Shown: piece after piece, positions 19,690 through 28,621 of the stretch
How positions within the stretch are numbered: the first letter of the stretch is position 1
How the letters are laid out: each line of letters begins with the position of its first letter
NCBI GenBank assembly: GCA_049999765.1
Contig: JBNGIQ010007375.1
Span: 1-28,621, forward strand
DNA: 28,621 nucleotides
Direction of reading: 5' to 3'
DNA from: Phaeoceros laevis
Taxonomy: Eukaryota; Anthocerotophyta; Anthocerotopsida; Notothyladales
Program-made: the position numbers and the translations under genes
The notes under the pieces: generated by a model
The model's database searches: none
Seen by the model: only the letters and a program-made list of their open reading frames with translations
What the model was told of the DNA's origin: nothing

Positions 19690-21628
19690 CTATAAGGGGA
19701 TTATCACAACAGAGAGATTATCTTGGCTTCCAGATTCATATGCCTTTCGAATTATAGCATTTGCCAGAAAATTTGCTCTAGAGTCTTTATCCTTCTTCCA
19801 CCTTGTTGGTACAAGAGTTTGAGCCACCACATCACAAACTGTTTGTGTATCCATTTCTTCGTAAATCCCATCGGAAGCTAGAATTAAGAATTTATTCGCT
19901 TCTGTTATTTTTTGCCAACCTGTAAATTCAGGTTCTGCACTAACGCCAACTCTGCATAATAGTATCCCATGATTAGTAGTTTCACAAGAAAAATTACATA
20001 TTAAGTAGTAGGTGCCGTGCTATATCCAAGATAAATCGGCAGAGCATGCGTAACATATAAGAAGAGTTCTATCTATCTAAAATATCCGATAATCTAAGAA
20101 CATAAATATACTCAAACCATGTAAGTTTCAACTTATTCTATATTGAATATACAATTATAAGATTTTACAAATATACCTTTTATAACGTAGATCTCCAATG
20201 GCACGAGACATTGCTAGTTCACCCATAACTCGAGGGATCCCTCCAAGACCATTACTATGTACATATCCACCATGTAACTCGATCCTTCTCTTTTCATCAT
20301 CTCTGTCGGGTTTATGGTCCTTTGTGAGTTCTTCTACAATTAATGGAGATGCTATTCAACATTTTACCCAAAAGTTAGGCCAAGTGCTGCTTCATGTCCC
20401 TATTACTACAATTTGTTTCTCACAACGTAAGACATCCTTCATTCAACTACAAACCATATAGAAATTGGTCTAGATCATGAAACAAAGTCATCATTTGAAT
20501 CAAAAAGAAAGTTCAAAACTGCTCTATTTAATGTACTTAGAAAAGTGTACCTAGAGAGCTGGAATGAGTAGAACACATTATAGCTTTGGAATCTCCAATA
20601 TTTGCAACAAGAATATACTCATCCGCTCGAAGGACAATACAGGCTGTAGTTCCCGCTTCCAAATTAAATTTGAGAGCAACCTATAAAAAAATATTATGTC
20701 AAAATTATGAATGTAGAAATGACCAACATGTCACCAACACTATAAATGCAATACATACATGCATACACATGCCAACTTAGCTTTAATTTCTGGTACACCC
20801 TATGGACTTATGAAGTTCATACAACAAAGACAAAAATTACCTCTGTAAAATATTTCTCGATGTCAGAAATACTTTTTTCTAATGCTTCCTTCAAAATTTG
20901 TCTGTAGGTGCTACCATCAGTTTGGTACCCACATGGTGGCTTAATAGAATCTTGGAACATATGCTCCAAGTTTTCTACTTCATTAAATGTATTGTGCAAT
21001 ATGTCCAAATTTGAGGAGGAAGCTTTATCGTCTGTTATGTTGGAGTGATTGTCAAAATTGGAGGTGCAGAAATTCTCATCTATCTTACGATGATGGACCT
21101 TTTTCACTGCGTCGTTATAGTTGCGCAAAAATAATGGATAAAGCATATATCTTGATAATTCACTTGCTTGAAATCCAGCATGACCATCAAATACTGCAGC
21201 TAGATCCACCAAATGCCTTAACCCCAGCTCTACATGCAACAATATATATGTTAGTGACAAAAACTTCAAAGGAAAAAGAAAAATTAGAGTGACAAAAACT
21301 TTAAAGAGCAAAGAAAAATTAGATTACGAAGGTCACAAAATTTTGTGATCAACTTACTAAGAGCATCTTCTGCTAGAGTTACATTTAACAGACAAAGTAT
21401 ACGATCTTCTTGATAAAAGCGCGATCCTTTTATTTCTACCATTTCGCAGTATCGTCCTCTTCTCCACTCCGTGTAATCTTGCAATTTATCTGTAGCGTCT
21501 GCTTGCTCTAACAAACTAGTGTCCATTTCGGCATTTACTCTAGACACATGTAAACCTAATAACAAGATGCTACAAAAAATCATGAAGCCAAGTCCGTTCA
21601 TTTTGGTCATTGTTGAGCAAACTATCAT
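19690..21628 (-). CDS. Protein phosphatase 2C (PPM type) with N-terminal hydrophobic segment, five exons
   Basis: The exons (minus) are 21628-21358, 21229-20841, 20680-20551, 20333-20177 and 19951-19690, all with GT-AG introns and compatible phases, giving 402 residues. An alternative start is ATG 21601. The N-terminus has a signal peptide or anchor ([20 protein letters not shown]). The PP2C core motifs appear in order: [56 protein letters not shown] and [10 protein letters not shown]. The metal-binding Asp residues of the DGH, SDG and DN motifs are all present, so it should be an active Mn/Mg-dependent Ser/Thr phosphatase. It resembles the plant subgroup with a secretory-type N-terminus. The insert of about 110 residues between DGHAG and VALKFN is usual for that group. 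The gene is AT-rich compared with the left half of the window. Substrate unknown. Confidence 0.93.
21253..21322. repeat. 35-bp tandem duplication within PP2C intron 1
   Basis: AGTGACAAAAACTT.AAAG, continuing through AAGAAAAATTAG, occurs at 21253-21287 and immediately again at 21288-21322. It lengthens intron 1 and does not touch either splice site. Confidence 0.85.
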
Positions 21629-22477
21629 GATCCTGTAACGGTCTAAGACAATCCTTCAGAAAGTGGAAGATGGTAAGCCCCTTGGTGGCTTATAGCTCAC
21701 TTTAGCTGATTGCGGAAGAATTCTAATAGATACATAGAAGATCAGACACAACTTTTGCTTATACATCAAAACACAAACTTCCAGATATAACATGTAATTC
21801 ATATATAGGCATGGTTTGGAGCCAATTTGGGAAGCAAATAACTAATCTCTTAAAGTACTTATATTTAAAATAAAGCTAATTTAGCTAAATATCTAACAAT
21901 AGATTATCCTGCTCCTCCATGGTATCTACCATATAGGAAAGCAAATATATTAGATATATATGACTCGGAGTCAACATATATTAGAAAAATGTTCACAAAC
22001 ATAGAACTTTTACTACAGTTGAAATATCCTCTTTGAGTCTCGAAACAATCCTTATCTTTGGAGACCATCCAATAGTTTTATGAGCAATAAAAGTCCATGA
22101 AGAAACCATAGTATGCAAGAAAGTATGGGCACTACCTCCATGGTATCTACCATATAGGAAAGCAAACAGAATAGTTATCTTAGGAGACCATCCAGTATTT
22201 ACATCCCTTATACGCACGCAGTATAAGAAGTTCGACCTGAACCTAACACTCAATTTGCGCAACTAAAGTATCATCACCACCTCTTCACGGCAACAAATTG
22301 AGAACTCCAAGCAAGAATCAACGAAACCATATTTGCAATAAAAATATCATGGCAACAAATAAGAAACGCCGACTTGGAGCAGAAAGCAATGAATTGCACC
22401 AAAGCGAACCAGCATGTTCAACATCTATACATAATATGAAAACTGAGCATGGTATGATAGGTACATATGTTTGGTGA
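21629..22477. other. AT-rich intergenic region with dispersed direct repeats
   Basis: CCTCCATGGTATCTACCATA and the following TAGGAAAGCAAA occur at 21914-21945 and 22135-22166. A related pair, GGAGACCATCCA with its flanks, lies near 22057 and 22180. No gene is recognised. The frame at 22262-21993 (minus) simply runs through the repeats. Confidence 0.6.
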
Positions 22478-23729
22478 CTTCTCCCGAATGAAATAATTGA
22501 TAGCATCTCAAAATATTGCCATCCTAGGGATATATGCAATGCAAAGGCCGTATGTAAAATGTGGCATCATGATTTGTCTAATCCTCTCTTGCTACCTAGC
22601 CTTCTTCCCCACCTTGATAATGAAGATAGCATAGACAAATGTGTGTTTGTATACAATCATGTTAACGCTCCTCATATCTGGAAGGGATATAGTTTAACTC
22701 ATGACAAGATAGTTTCTTTACCTGTGTTGACGGGCTTTGCTTGATGGATTTTGTGCCAAAACGAATTGTCACGGATCTGACATATATAACAGGTAATAAA
22801 GGGTTGGCATGTTTTCGAAAAGGAGAAACATATATAGAATGCAATCCTCTGACATGCTATTTCTATCAAATTTTACCCAAGTGCGATCATGACTTGAGAT
22901 TCGCTAAAGCTTGGTATTTGGATGTGCAAGGACAAAGTTTTCGTTTGTTTGCAGCATGTGACCACAAGTTGAGAGTGAAAGGAAAGCCTCTTAAACATGT
23001 ACCTCAAGTCTACATGTATGATGATCAGGTTCGACGTTCACATTGGCAATCTTGCGGGAGGAATTGTGGTTTAGGCGGCCAGACGAGTTTGTTGCACCTC
23101 ATTGCTTTCTTGTGAAAGATTATCTATTTACATCAATCGTTGCTAAGAGGTTTGATGGCAGCACTGACATACTCTTGGCAAGGTTCGATTTGGCTTGAGG
23201 TGTATGGAAAGAATATGCATTTTACAACGTGTACATAGCTCAATTTATTTCTCTCTTCATGCATGGTGATGTAAATTGTGTTGCCTATGTGAAGTACGTG
23301 AATGGATTTGGCACCAAAATAGGAGCTATTTTTGTAGATGAGTTGAAAATATCAGAAAAGGTCCAAGATGGCGGCTACTCAAATGAGGTTACCACTACAT
23401 GGTTATTGAAAGATGATTATTTTTTCCTACAACGCTTCTTGGAATATGGTGGAAGTTGTGTTTCATTGAGTGACAATGAGGTAGCATTTTACACAACATC
23501 GTGGCAACATCAAGAAGTAATCATCATGGCATTCAACTTCCTAGACTCAAAATGGAGGTTGAGATGGTTTGAGCACTCTGCATCTTTGCGGCACGAGATA
23601 AATCACATTGTTTTGCAGGAAGCATTGGAATTTAGTTCTTGCAAAGTGTTTGCATCATCCATTAAAGTATTAGACTCATGCCTTCAAACAACCCCACATG
23701 GCGAGGGATATATAGTTCGGGACACTTAA
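22478..23729 (+). pseudogene. F-box (kelch/propeller-like) protein pseudogene
   Basis: An F-box opens the stretch: LPNEIIDSISKYCHPRDICN then AKAVCKMWHH (from 22481). It is followed by propeller-like sequence in three frames: WKGYSLTHDKIVSLPVL, then DFVPKRIVTDLTY and AWYLDVQGQSFRLFAACD, then RRPDEFVAPHCFLVKDYLF and WLLKDDYFFLQRFLEYGG. Lesions: TGA at 22475-22477 directly before the F-box with no start codon, frame changes near 22738 and near 23030-23060, and TGA at 23196-23198. The last frame stays open from 23199 to its stop at 23729. F-box proteins are substrate receptors of SCF ubiquitin ligases. This copy looks dead unless unusual splicing rescues it. It is divergent from the PP2C gene. 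Confidence 0.75.
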
Positions 23730-23858
23730 TGCAGCCATGGCCTGGCATGCACCATCTATGCCCTGGCCATAGCGGGGAATGCTGGCGGACATGCCCCATT
23801 GATGCCCCGTCTATGGATCCCCGCTCCAGACCCTCCGCTGGCCCTTAGAAAAACTGAA

Positions 23859-23942
23859 TGGTTTTAAAACTTAGGATTATACACCTGGGTTTTACAACTT
23901 AGGGTTATGCGTCTGGGTTTTAGAACTTTAAAGTTTACACCT
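23859..23942 (+). repeat. Three tandem 27-28 bp units
   Basis: The unit TGG(G)TTTTA.AACTTAGG.TTAT.C..C repeats at 23859, 23886 and 23914, with the third the most diverged. It lies in a GC-rich to AT-rich transition after the F-box pseudogene. Confidence 0.7.
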
Positions 23943-24364
23943 TGCGCGGAGGCTGCACGCCGTGCACGAGGTTAATCTAAGTTTTATTGTTGCGGGGCAT
24001 CAGTGGCATCAGTGACTTCTACAACTGACTTGGAGCTTGGAAGCCCCATTTCACAGATATGGTATCGCGTAAGGTTTTAGGCAGACACTTATTACAGTGG
24101 TCCCGCTTAGATTGCGAGTCCAAAAGTGCCGACAATATCTTGGGGGTGCTGCTACCTCTGGAGGGAAGTGTACACACAGCTGAGGTGAGATTGAGGCCGA
24201 GCTAAACCATGTGAAGAAAAGAGTTGCACACTACCAAACAGCCCGTACAGGCAAGGAAGACACTGTACACAGATATTCCATCACCTGCTTGAGATAGCGA
24301 TTAAACAGGACACTCCAGCCATCAGTCCTAGCTGCCCCACAACCACACAACTCTTGAAACAAAC

Positions 24365-24660
24365 TTACAAACTTTTTGTGCTCCAGGAACGCTCACCAAG
24401 ATATTGTAAGTCACAAAAGAAATTTGGTAGCCAGCAGCGGTACTTGGCCGGTTTTTCAAAACTGTCTGTGCCTTTCGTGTGAGGGAAACAACCGTGACTT
24501 GTATCGGATCCCAAACTGTGTGAGCATGCCCCTAGTTTCAATTGCTGCTTTCGTAGAACATGGCTTAAAAAGCACTCGGAGATGATGCTGTCTGGATGCA
24601 TGCCTTTTCTTGTACTTATGAAAGAGTTGAATAGCTTCATCCCCAAACCCGCTCACCGAC
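24365..24660 (-). pseudogene. Decayed PPR protein fragment
   Basis: The minus strand reads GFGDEAIQLFHKYKKRH in one frame and KGMHPDSIISECFL in the next. MLTQFGIRYKS and a His-containing SHERH segment follow. This matches the order of a plant PLS-class PPR motif (GxxxEAIxLFxKM, GMxPDxITFxxVLxACSH, then YGIxPxxEHY), with frame changes between the pieces. PPR proteins bind organelle RNA. This one is too short and broken to work. Confidence 0.5.
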
Positions 24661-25326
24661 CTACCCTGAAAGCATGAGATTTCGTAGCACTACATGCTTT
24701 GTGGGCAGGCGTCCTCAGTAACACGCATGTAAGACTGCAACTTCACAGGCACGAGGGCCCTCGACTGTTTCGACCTCCTAAGGCTCTAGCCAAGCAAGTG
24801 TACGTGTACACTTAATCATTTACAAACGGCTCATACAACTTCTTCTCCACCTGCAGGGGTGTCCAAGGATTTGTCAGGGTATAAGACCTATCAGTATCAC
24901 AAGGCAATGGTAAATATGTCTGAAACCAGGGCTACTTCAAGGTAAGCACTAAAAGGCATTAGCAAGAGAATGAGCTGACATAACGAATGCAAGCGAAGAC
25001 CCCTCACTTCCTGCTGCGCCAGGAGCAGCCCAAAAAGTGAGCTGTGATACAGCACTCACCCCTGAAACCAAAAACTCGTCCCTAAATATCCAGAAGAAGA
25101 CTGGCACGGCAAACAAGAAGAAATCCTGAGAGCATGCAGAAGCAAAGAAGCGGGGGTGGTGGTGTTACCATCACGAAGAGTGGCAGCCCCTATGCTTGGC
25201 ATCACGCGCATTCAGGCTAGGATAGAGGCGCTGGTCACTAGAACTTCATGCTGCTACGGGACTGCATCTCCGGCAGATTAGGTCGCAACCACTGCTCGAG
25301 GTTGGCACAATTACCCTCTGACGCAT
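24661..25326. other. Intergenic, nothing recognised
   Basis: No gene, long repeat or RNA gene is visible to me in this stretch. Confidence 0.4.
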
Positions 25327-25797
25327 ATGGCAGCACTGACGAGTTGGCATGCGAAAACGAAAGTACATAACGTTTGTGTTGTTCACAAACCCCGGCGCGC
25401 ATTTCGTTTCAAACTTCTTCCAAACTTTTCACAAGGCTGCTGCCAACTTCACCGATTTCTTCACAGGGCTGCTGCCAACTTGACCGATTTCACGCTAGCA
25501 AGAATGCGAGAGTGGTGCATTACCCCGCCAGATGTGAGTCCTCACAAGAGGAGCGCTGAAAATTTTATTGCTCATTGTGAGCTCATCCTGTACATTTCTT
25601 TGTGTTGTGAAGATCGCGACGATGGCGAAGGGCTCGCTGCCTCGAGCTCTCCGAACCAAAATGATGTCCCGCAAATTCCGATGGAGATGCTGACACGAGG
25701 CCAGAGGATGCACAGGGTGCTGGCTCAGGGAGCTTTGAACATACAAAAAAAAGTTGATCGCTTCGTGCAAGCGGCGGCGGGCCTGCGGCATCTCTAG
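25327..25797 (+). other. Open frame of 156 codons, status uncertain
   Basis: The frame starts at an ATG (25327) and ends in TAG. Its first half runs through a 32-bp tandem duplication, and the rest (EDRDDGEGLAASSSP, GQRMHRVLAQGALNIQKKVD) matches no family I recognise. It could be a real exon or chance. Confidence 0.2.
25428..25491 (+). repeat. Tandem duplication of 32 bp
   Basis: TTCACAAGGCTGCTGCCAAC then TTCACCGATTTC (25428-25459) is followed directly by a copy with two changes (25460-25491). Confidence 0.9.
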
Positions 25798-26330
25798 CGC
25801 GCGCGCCTTGGGCTGCCGAGCTTGCAGGCAAGCACGCTCCGTTCTCTCCCGGTTCCCCCTCTCCCTCATCCTACCGTTGCGCGGAACGGCAGGCCTACCG
25901 TTCCAGACTAGGAGTAGGAATGGGGTGAGGACTGGTTTTCCATAGGGGTTTGGCTGCATGCATGTGCTAGATCTTACCAGTAGTGTGTACAAGGGTTTTG
26001 TGAAGTACACTACGCTTTTGCAAGTGGGGGACAACCCTCTTTGTTGATGTGCTACACTAGTAGTAGTGGTATGTAGGTGAGAGTTTTTCTTTTTCTTTTT
26101 TCTTTTATTTTGGTAGACAGTCTTTCCTCTTTCTCTATGGCACTTGGGTACATCGCATGCATGGCGGCATCTTGTCATGGCACATGACACGGCGATGGAA
26201 AGAGGTGTGCAAGGCATTTGGGTGTGCAGTGTGTTGCAACTTGGGCAGGGCAGTTGGCATGGCACTATGCCACTGCATTGCGAATAGAACATGTTTATGT
26301 TTGCGGTTGGAAGAGTGTATGTTACTTTAA

Positions 26331-26359
26331 CGGGAATAATAATAAGAATAATAATAATG
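26331..26359 (+). repeat. AAT-type microsatellite
   Basis: GGGAATAATAATAAGAATAA followed by TAATAATGG, an interrupted trinucleotide run. Confidence 0.8.
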
Positions 26360-26612
26360 GGGAGAAATTATTGACGGCCATGCGACCTTATACACAAAGA
26401 CAATGTTGCCAAACACCAATCCAAAGCAAATTAAAAAGAAGAACAATGTTGTGTGTTGGTCCCATATTTTGTTGCTTGCTTGGTGGTGGGGTGTGACCGT
26501 GTGAGAGAGAGAGAGCACTCTCTTGGTCCCATATTTTGTTGCCCCAAACCCAAAGAGGGAAGAGAAACAAAGCAAAAGTTAATGATAATAACAAATAGAA
26601 GTGGAAGAAAAA

Positions 26613-26732
26613 TAGCTGCAGCATCGGGACTTCCGGGAGGTCACCCATCCTAGTACTGATCCGACCCAAGGGCACTTAAGTGCAGAGTAGTGATGGGATC
26701 CGGTGTAGAAGCCCCGGTACCATGACCGCACA
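26613..26732 (-). rRNA. 5S rRNA-like sequence (single copy, possibly a pseudogene or element-borne)
   Basis: On the minus strand the order is that of plant 5S rRNA over about 120 bases: TGCGGTCATGGTACC at the 5' end, CACCGGATCCCATC, an A-box-like CACTTAAGTGCCCTTGGG, AGTACTAGGATGGGTGACC, then CTCCCGGAAGTCC and GATGCTGCAGC. A TTTTT run follows within a few bases (near 26607-26611), as a Pol III terminator would. Several positions differ from the usual plant sequence (for example CATCACTACTCTGCAC), and only one copy is present, so it may be a 5S-derived pseudogene. A 5S-carrying LTR of the Cassandra type is another possibility, but I saw no second LTR in the window. Confidence 0.75.
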
Positions 26733-27407
26733 CCGCACCACAGCATAGCCAGTCACTGACGGGATATGACCCATAACCCTTACTTTCAAAGAATGCACCG
26801 CCGTTGGCATGAACGGGCGCTCCCTCATCCTGCCGTTGCGCGGAACGGGAGCCGGGAGACAATGGAGCGTGCTTGCCCGCAAGCCCAAGGCATGCGCGAG
26901 ATGCCGCGGGCACGCCGCCTGGTTTAGGTTCTCTCTCTCCCGCACGAGCCAGGCCAGGTCGTGCGTGCCAGCCCTCGATGCTTGCGTCAAATTAAGGAAC
27001 GGGGTCAAACTGTGCGTAGGGACCTCCACAGGGACTGGACCTTTCCTATTCGCACCTGCAAATAAAACACATTTCCACAAATGCCAGCAAGCAGGCACAT
27101 GATTTACCTCATGCCAGGTGCTGCGAGCCAGCAGCCCGCAGGCCCGATATGGCGCCCCGCCCTTGAGCAGGCATACCCCACGCCGCCACATCACAAAACA
27201 GCAGCCTCGTCCGCTCCCATGGATGCAAAAACCTCCAACTTTGCCGCCGCCCTTGCCACAGTGCGAATTCCTCAAGGAGATCGTGGACAGTCACAACGTC
27301 AGCCATTTCGGAGGGCTACCCTGGGTAACCACTGCCTAGCGCGTAAAGTTCAGGGTGAAGATCGCCACCTACAGGCTTGCATCGGCATTTTTTACAGGAA
27401 TTTCCTT

Positions 27408-27447
27408 TCACCCTAAAAGGCCCCCTTCACCCTAAAAGGCCCCCTCG
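27408..27447 (+). repeat. Short tandem repeat, unit about 20 bp
   Basis: TTCACCCTAAAAGGCCCCC occurs twice in a row. Confidence 0.85.
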
Positions 27448-27600
27448 CCTCATTCAATATGTTCTTCAAATTTGCCGGGGTATCCACTGGAAAATGCCCT
27501 TGTTCTCACTTCCAATAAGCTCCCTTTCTTTTCAAAGACACATCATTCTGGTCATGTGTTCTAATATGTGGTGGATCAGTGTCAGCGATCCCTGCCCGTG

Positions 27601-27716
27601 TCTTAGTTTGACAGGGATAGAGTTACGCACGCACATTCACCCCAAGAGAAAGACAACAATCTCAATTTGACGGGGATAGAGTTCAGCACATTCACACCCA
27701 AGAGAGAGACCACAAT
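27601..27716 (+). repeat. Tandem duplication, unit about 56-60 bp
   Basis: TTTGACAGGGATAGAGTT, continuing through CACATTCACCCCAAGAGA and GACAACAAT (27601-27660), is repeated with small changes at 27661-27716, just before the 3' end of the PPR-DYW pseudogene. Confidence 0.85.
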
Positions 27717-27759
27717 CTCTCGCACTCACGCCTGAGCACTGGCTAGATCTTCAGTATTC

Positions 27760-28621
27760 TTACGGTCGTCCCTTACAACTGCAACGCCCGTTTGCGAATC
27801 GATGCACACGGTACCCATCCCGTACCACAATGTCTCTCTGTTGAAGCCTTGACATGATTTCCGTGGAGCTGTGGCAGTCACTGCACATGCGTAGATTCTT
27901 CGTTACCACCAGAGGTGTCCCACTCAGAGTGTTCAACAGACCAAACGCCAGAGCTAGCTTCTCCGCATGCCCACAAAGCACATCTTCCTTTTCCTTCTCA
28001 CTCACTAACTTCAACACCAACTTTGTGTGAGGTACGTGGCCTCCTTCCTGCTTCACACGTGCATTTGTGCTCTCTACCTTAAGCCCAATAATATCCTTTC
28101 TCCTTTCTCCCACCAGAAATCTGTGTACCTCCTTATTCACCTCAATGCTCGCCACTGCAGGTTTCTTATTAGCTCCTGCTGCCTTTCTCTGTGTTTCAAT
28201 CATGTCTACATCACTCCACCTACGCGCATCTGCGTAGGCATTGGCCATGAGCACATAGGCAGACGCCATTCGAGGGTCCAGCCTAACAATGCTTTCAAAA
28301 CACCAGACAGCCCTCTCTATATCCCCGTGACTTTTGCAGGCATTCAACAAAGACGTCAAGCCCACCACATTACTTTGGCCTTCACATGATAATAGCATCT
28401 TCTCTGCATCATCTAATTGGCCAGCACGCGCAAGAAGATCAATCATGCAGTTGTAATGCTCAATAGTAGGTTTGATGCCATGCTATTCAGCCATGGAATC
28501 CAAGAGTTTGCGACCTCGTGGACCAGTCCCTCATGACTGCATGCTACTAGAAGGCAAGTAAAAGTAACATCATCAGGATGAACACCGGCAACAAACATCT
28601 CCTCAAAACAAGCTAGTGCCT
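27760..28621 (-). pseudogene. PPR-DYW protein, C-terminal part, disrupted (runs off right edge)
   Basis: The stretch reads as the end of a DYW-class PPR protein: HPDDVTFTCLLVACSHEGLV (near 28570), GIKPTIEHYNCMIDLLARAG (28475-28415), E-motif repeats (SLLNACKSHGDIERAVW, YVLMANAYADARRWSDVDMI) and a DYW deaminase domain with HAEKLALAFGL, NLRMCSDCHSSTE and GYRVHRFANGRCSC. The deaminase zinc ligands HxE and CxxCH are present. The usual last residues (CSCxDYW) are replaced by CSCKGRP and a stop at 27760. Upstream, a 1-base frame change near 28515 and an in-frame TAG (28483-28485) precede the HGIKP block. DYW proteins edit C to U in organelle RNA. From the last TAG to 27760 the frame is intact (about 240 codons). 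Confidence 0.85.

Larger units (their letters stand above)
25781..26911. repeat. Long imperfect inverted-repeat pair enclosing a 5S-like sequence
   Basis: 25781-25856 (GCCTGCGGCATCTC..CCTTGGGCTG..GCAAGCACGCTCC..TCTCCCGG) is matched in inverted orientation by 26848-26911 (GAGCCGGGAGACAATGGAGC..GCTTGCCCGCAAGCCCAAGG..GAGATGCCGCGGGC). Next to each inner side lies a short block present in direct orientation, CTCCCTCATCCT.CCGTTGCG then CGGAACGG (25861-25889 and 26820-26847), whose core is itself nearly palindromic. The whole spans about 1.13 kb. It may be the ends of a non-autonomous element or a locally duplicated and inverted segment. No transposase is seen. Confidence 0.65.
26733..27759. other. 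Intergenic between the 5S-like sequence and the PPR-DYW pseudogene
   Basis: No recognised gene. Frames of 60-200 codons here (for example 27275-26676 minus, which crosses the 5S-like sequence) have no family features. Confidence 0.4.

Noticed and set aside
25495-26292. Minus-strand frame of 265 codons
   Set aside because: It is Arg/Lys/Thr-rich, runs through repeats and the inverted-repeat arm, and shows no domain or conserved motif. Likely chance.
26676-27275. Minus-strand frame of 199 codons
   Set aside because: It runs through the 5S-like sequence and an inverted-repeat arm, so coding is unlikely.

Overview
This is nuclear DNA from a land plant. It carries spliced genes of plant families with short introns (about 85-225 bp): a LONGIFOLIA/TRM-type microtubule-associated protein, a PP2C phosphatase and an intronless GPR107-type seven-pass protein. 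It also carries remains of PPR-DYW, F-box and LRR-receptor genes, and Arabidopsis-type telomere motifs (CCCTAAA). The short introns and the modular ribonuclease-inhibitor-type LRR gene suggest a seed-free plant (bryophyte or lycophyte), but the sequence alone does not settle this.

Layout. 1-2550 (minus): the 5' 850 codons of an open LRR gene that runs off the left edge. It is built of about 381-393-codon modules repeated in tandem, and its upstream flank is also duplicated. 3800-5130 (plus): an LRR receptor-like pseudogene with at least five lesions. 7024-8358 (plus): the intact GPR107/108-type gene. 8750-11136 (minus): several open, protein-like blocks in different frames that look like exons of an unrecognised gene, divergent from the next one. 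11583-16044 (plus): a complete four-exon TRM/LONGIFOLIA gene whose splice phases close to a 1388-residue protein. 16.1-19.5 kb: a gene-poor stretch with a degenerate palindromic repeat field, telomere-like motifs, a GC-rich MITE-like element, tandem duplications and a diverged copy of part of TRM exon 4.

19.69-21.63 kb (minus): a five-exon PP2C gene with an N-terminal hydrophobic segment, in an AT-rich block. 22.48-23.73 kb (plus): a frameshifted F-box pseudogene. 24.3-24.7 kb (minus): a decayed PPR fragment. 25.3-26.9 kb: repeats, including an inverted-repeat pair that encloses a single 5S rRNA-like sequence followed by a T-run. 27.76 kb to the right edge (minus): the C-terminal part of a PPR-DYW gene with a frameshift, a stop and an altered C-terminus.

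The genes do not form a pathway or operon. What stands out is the amount of recent duplication and gene decay around three intact genes, together with the modular LRR gene.
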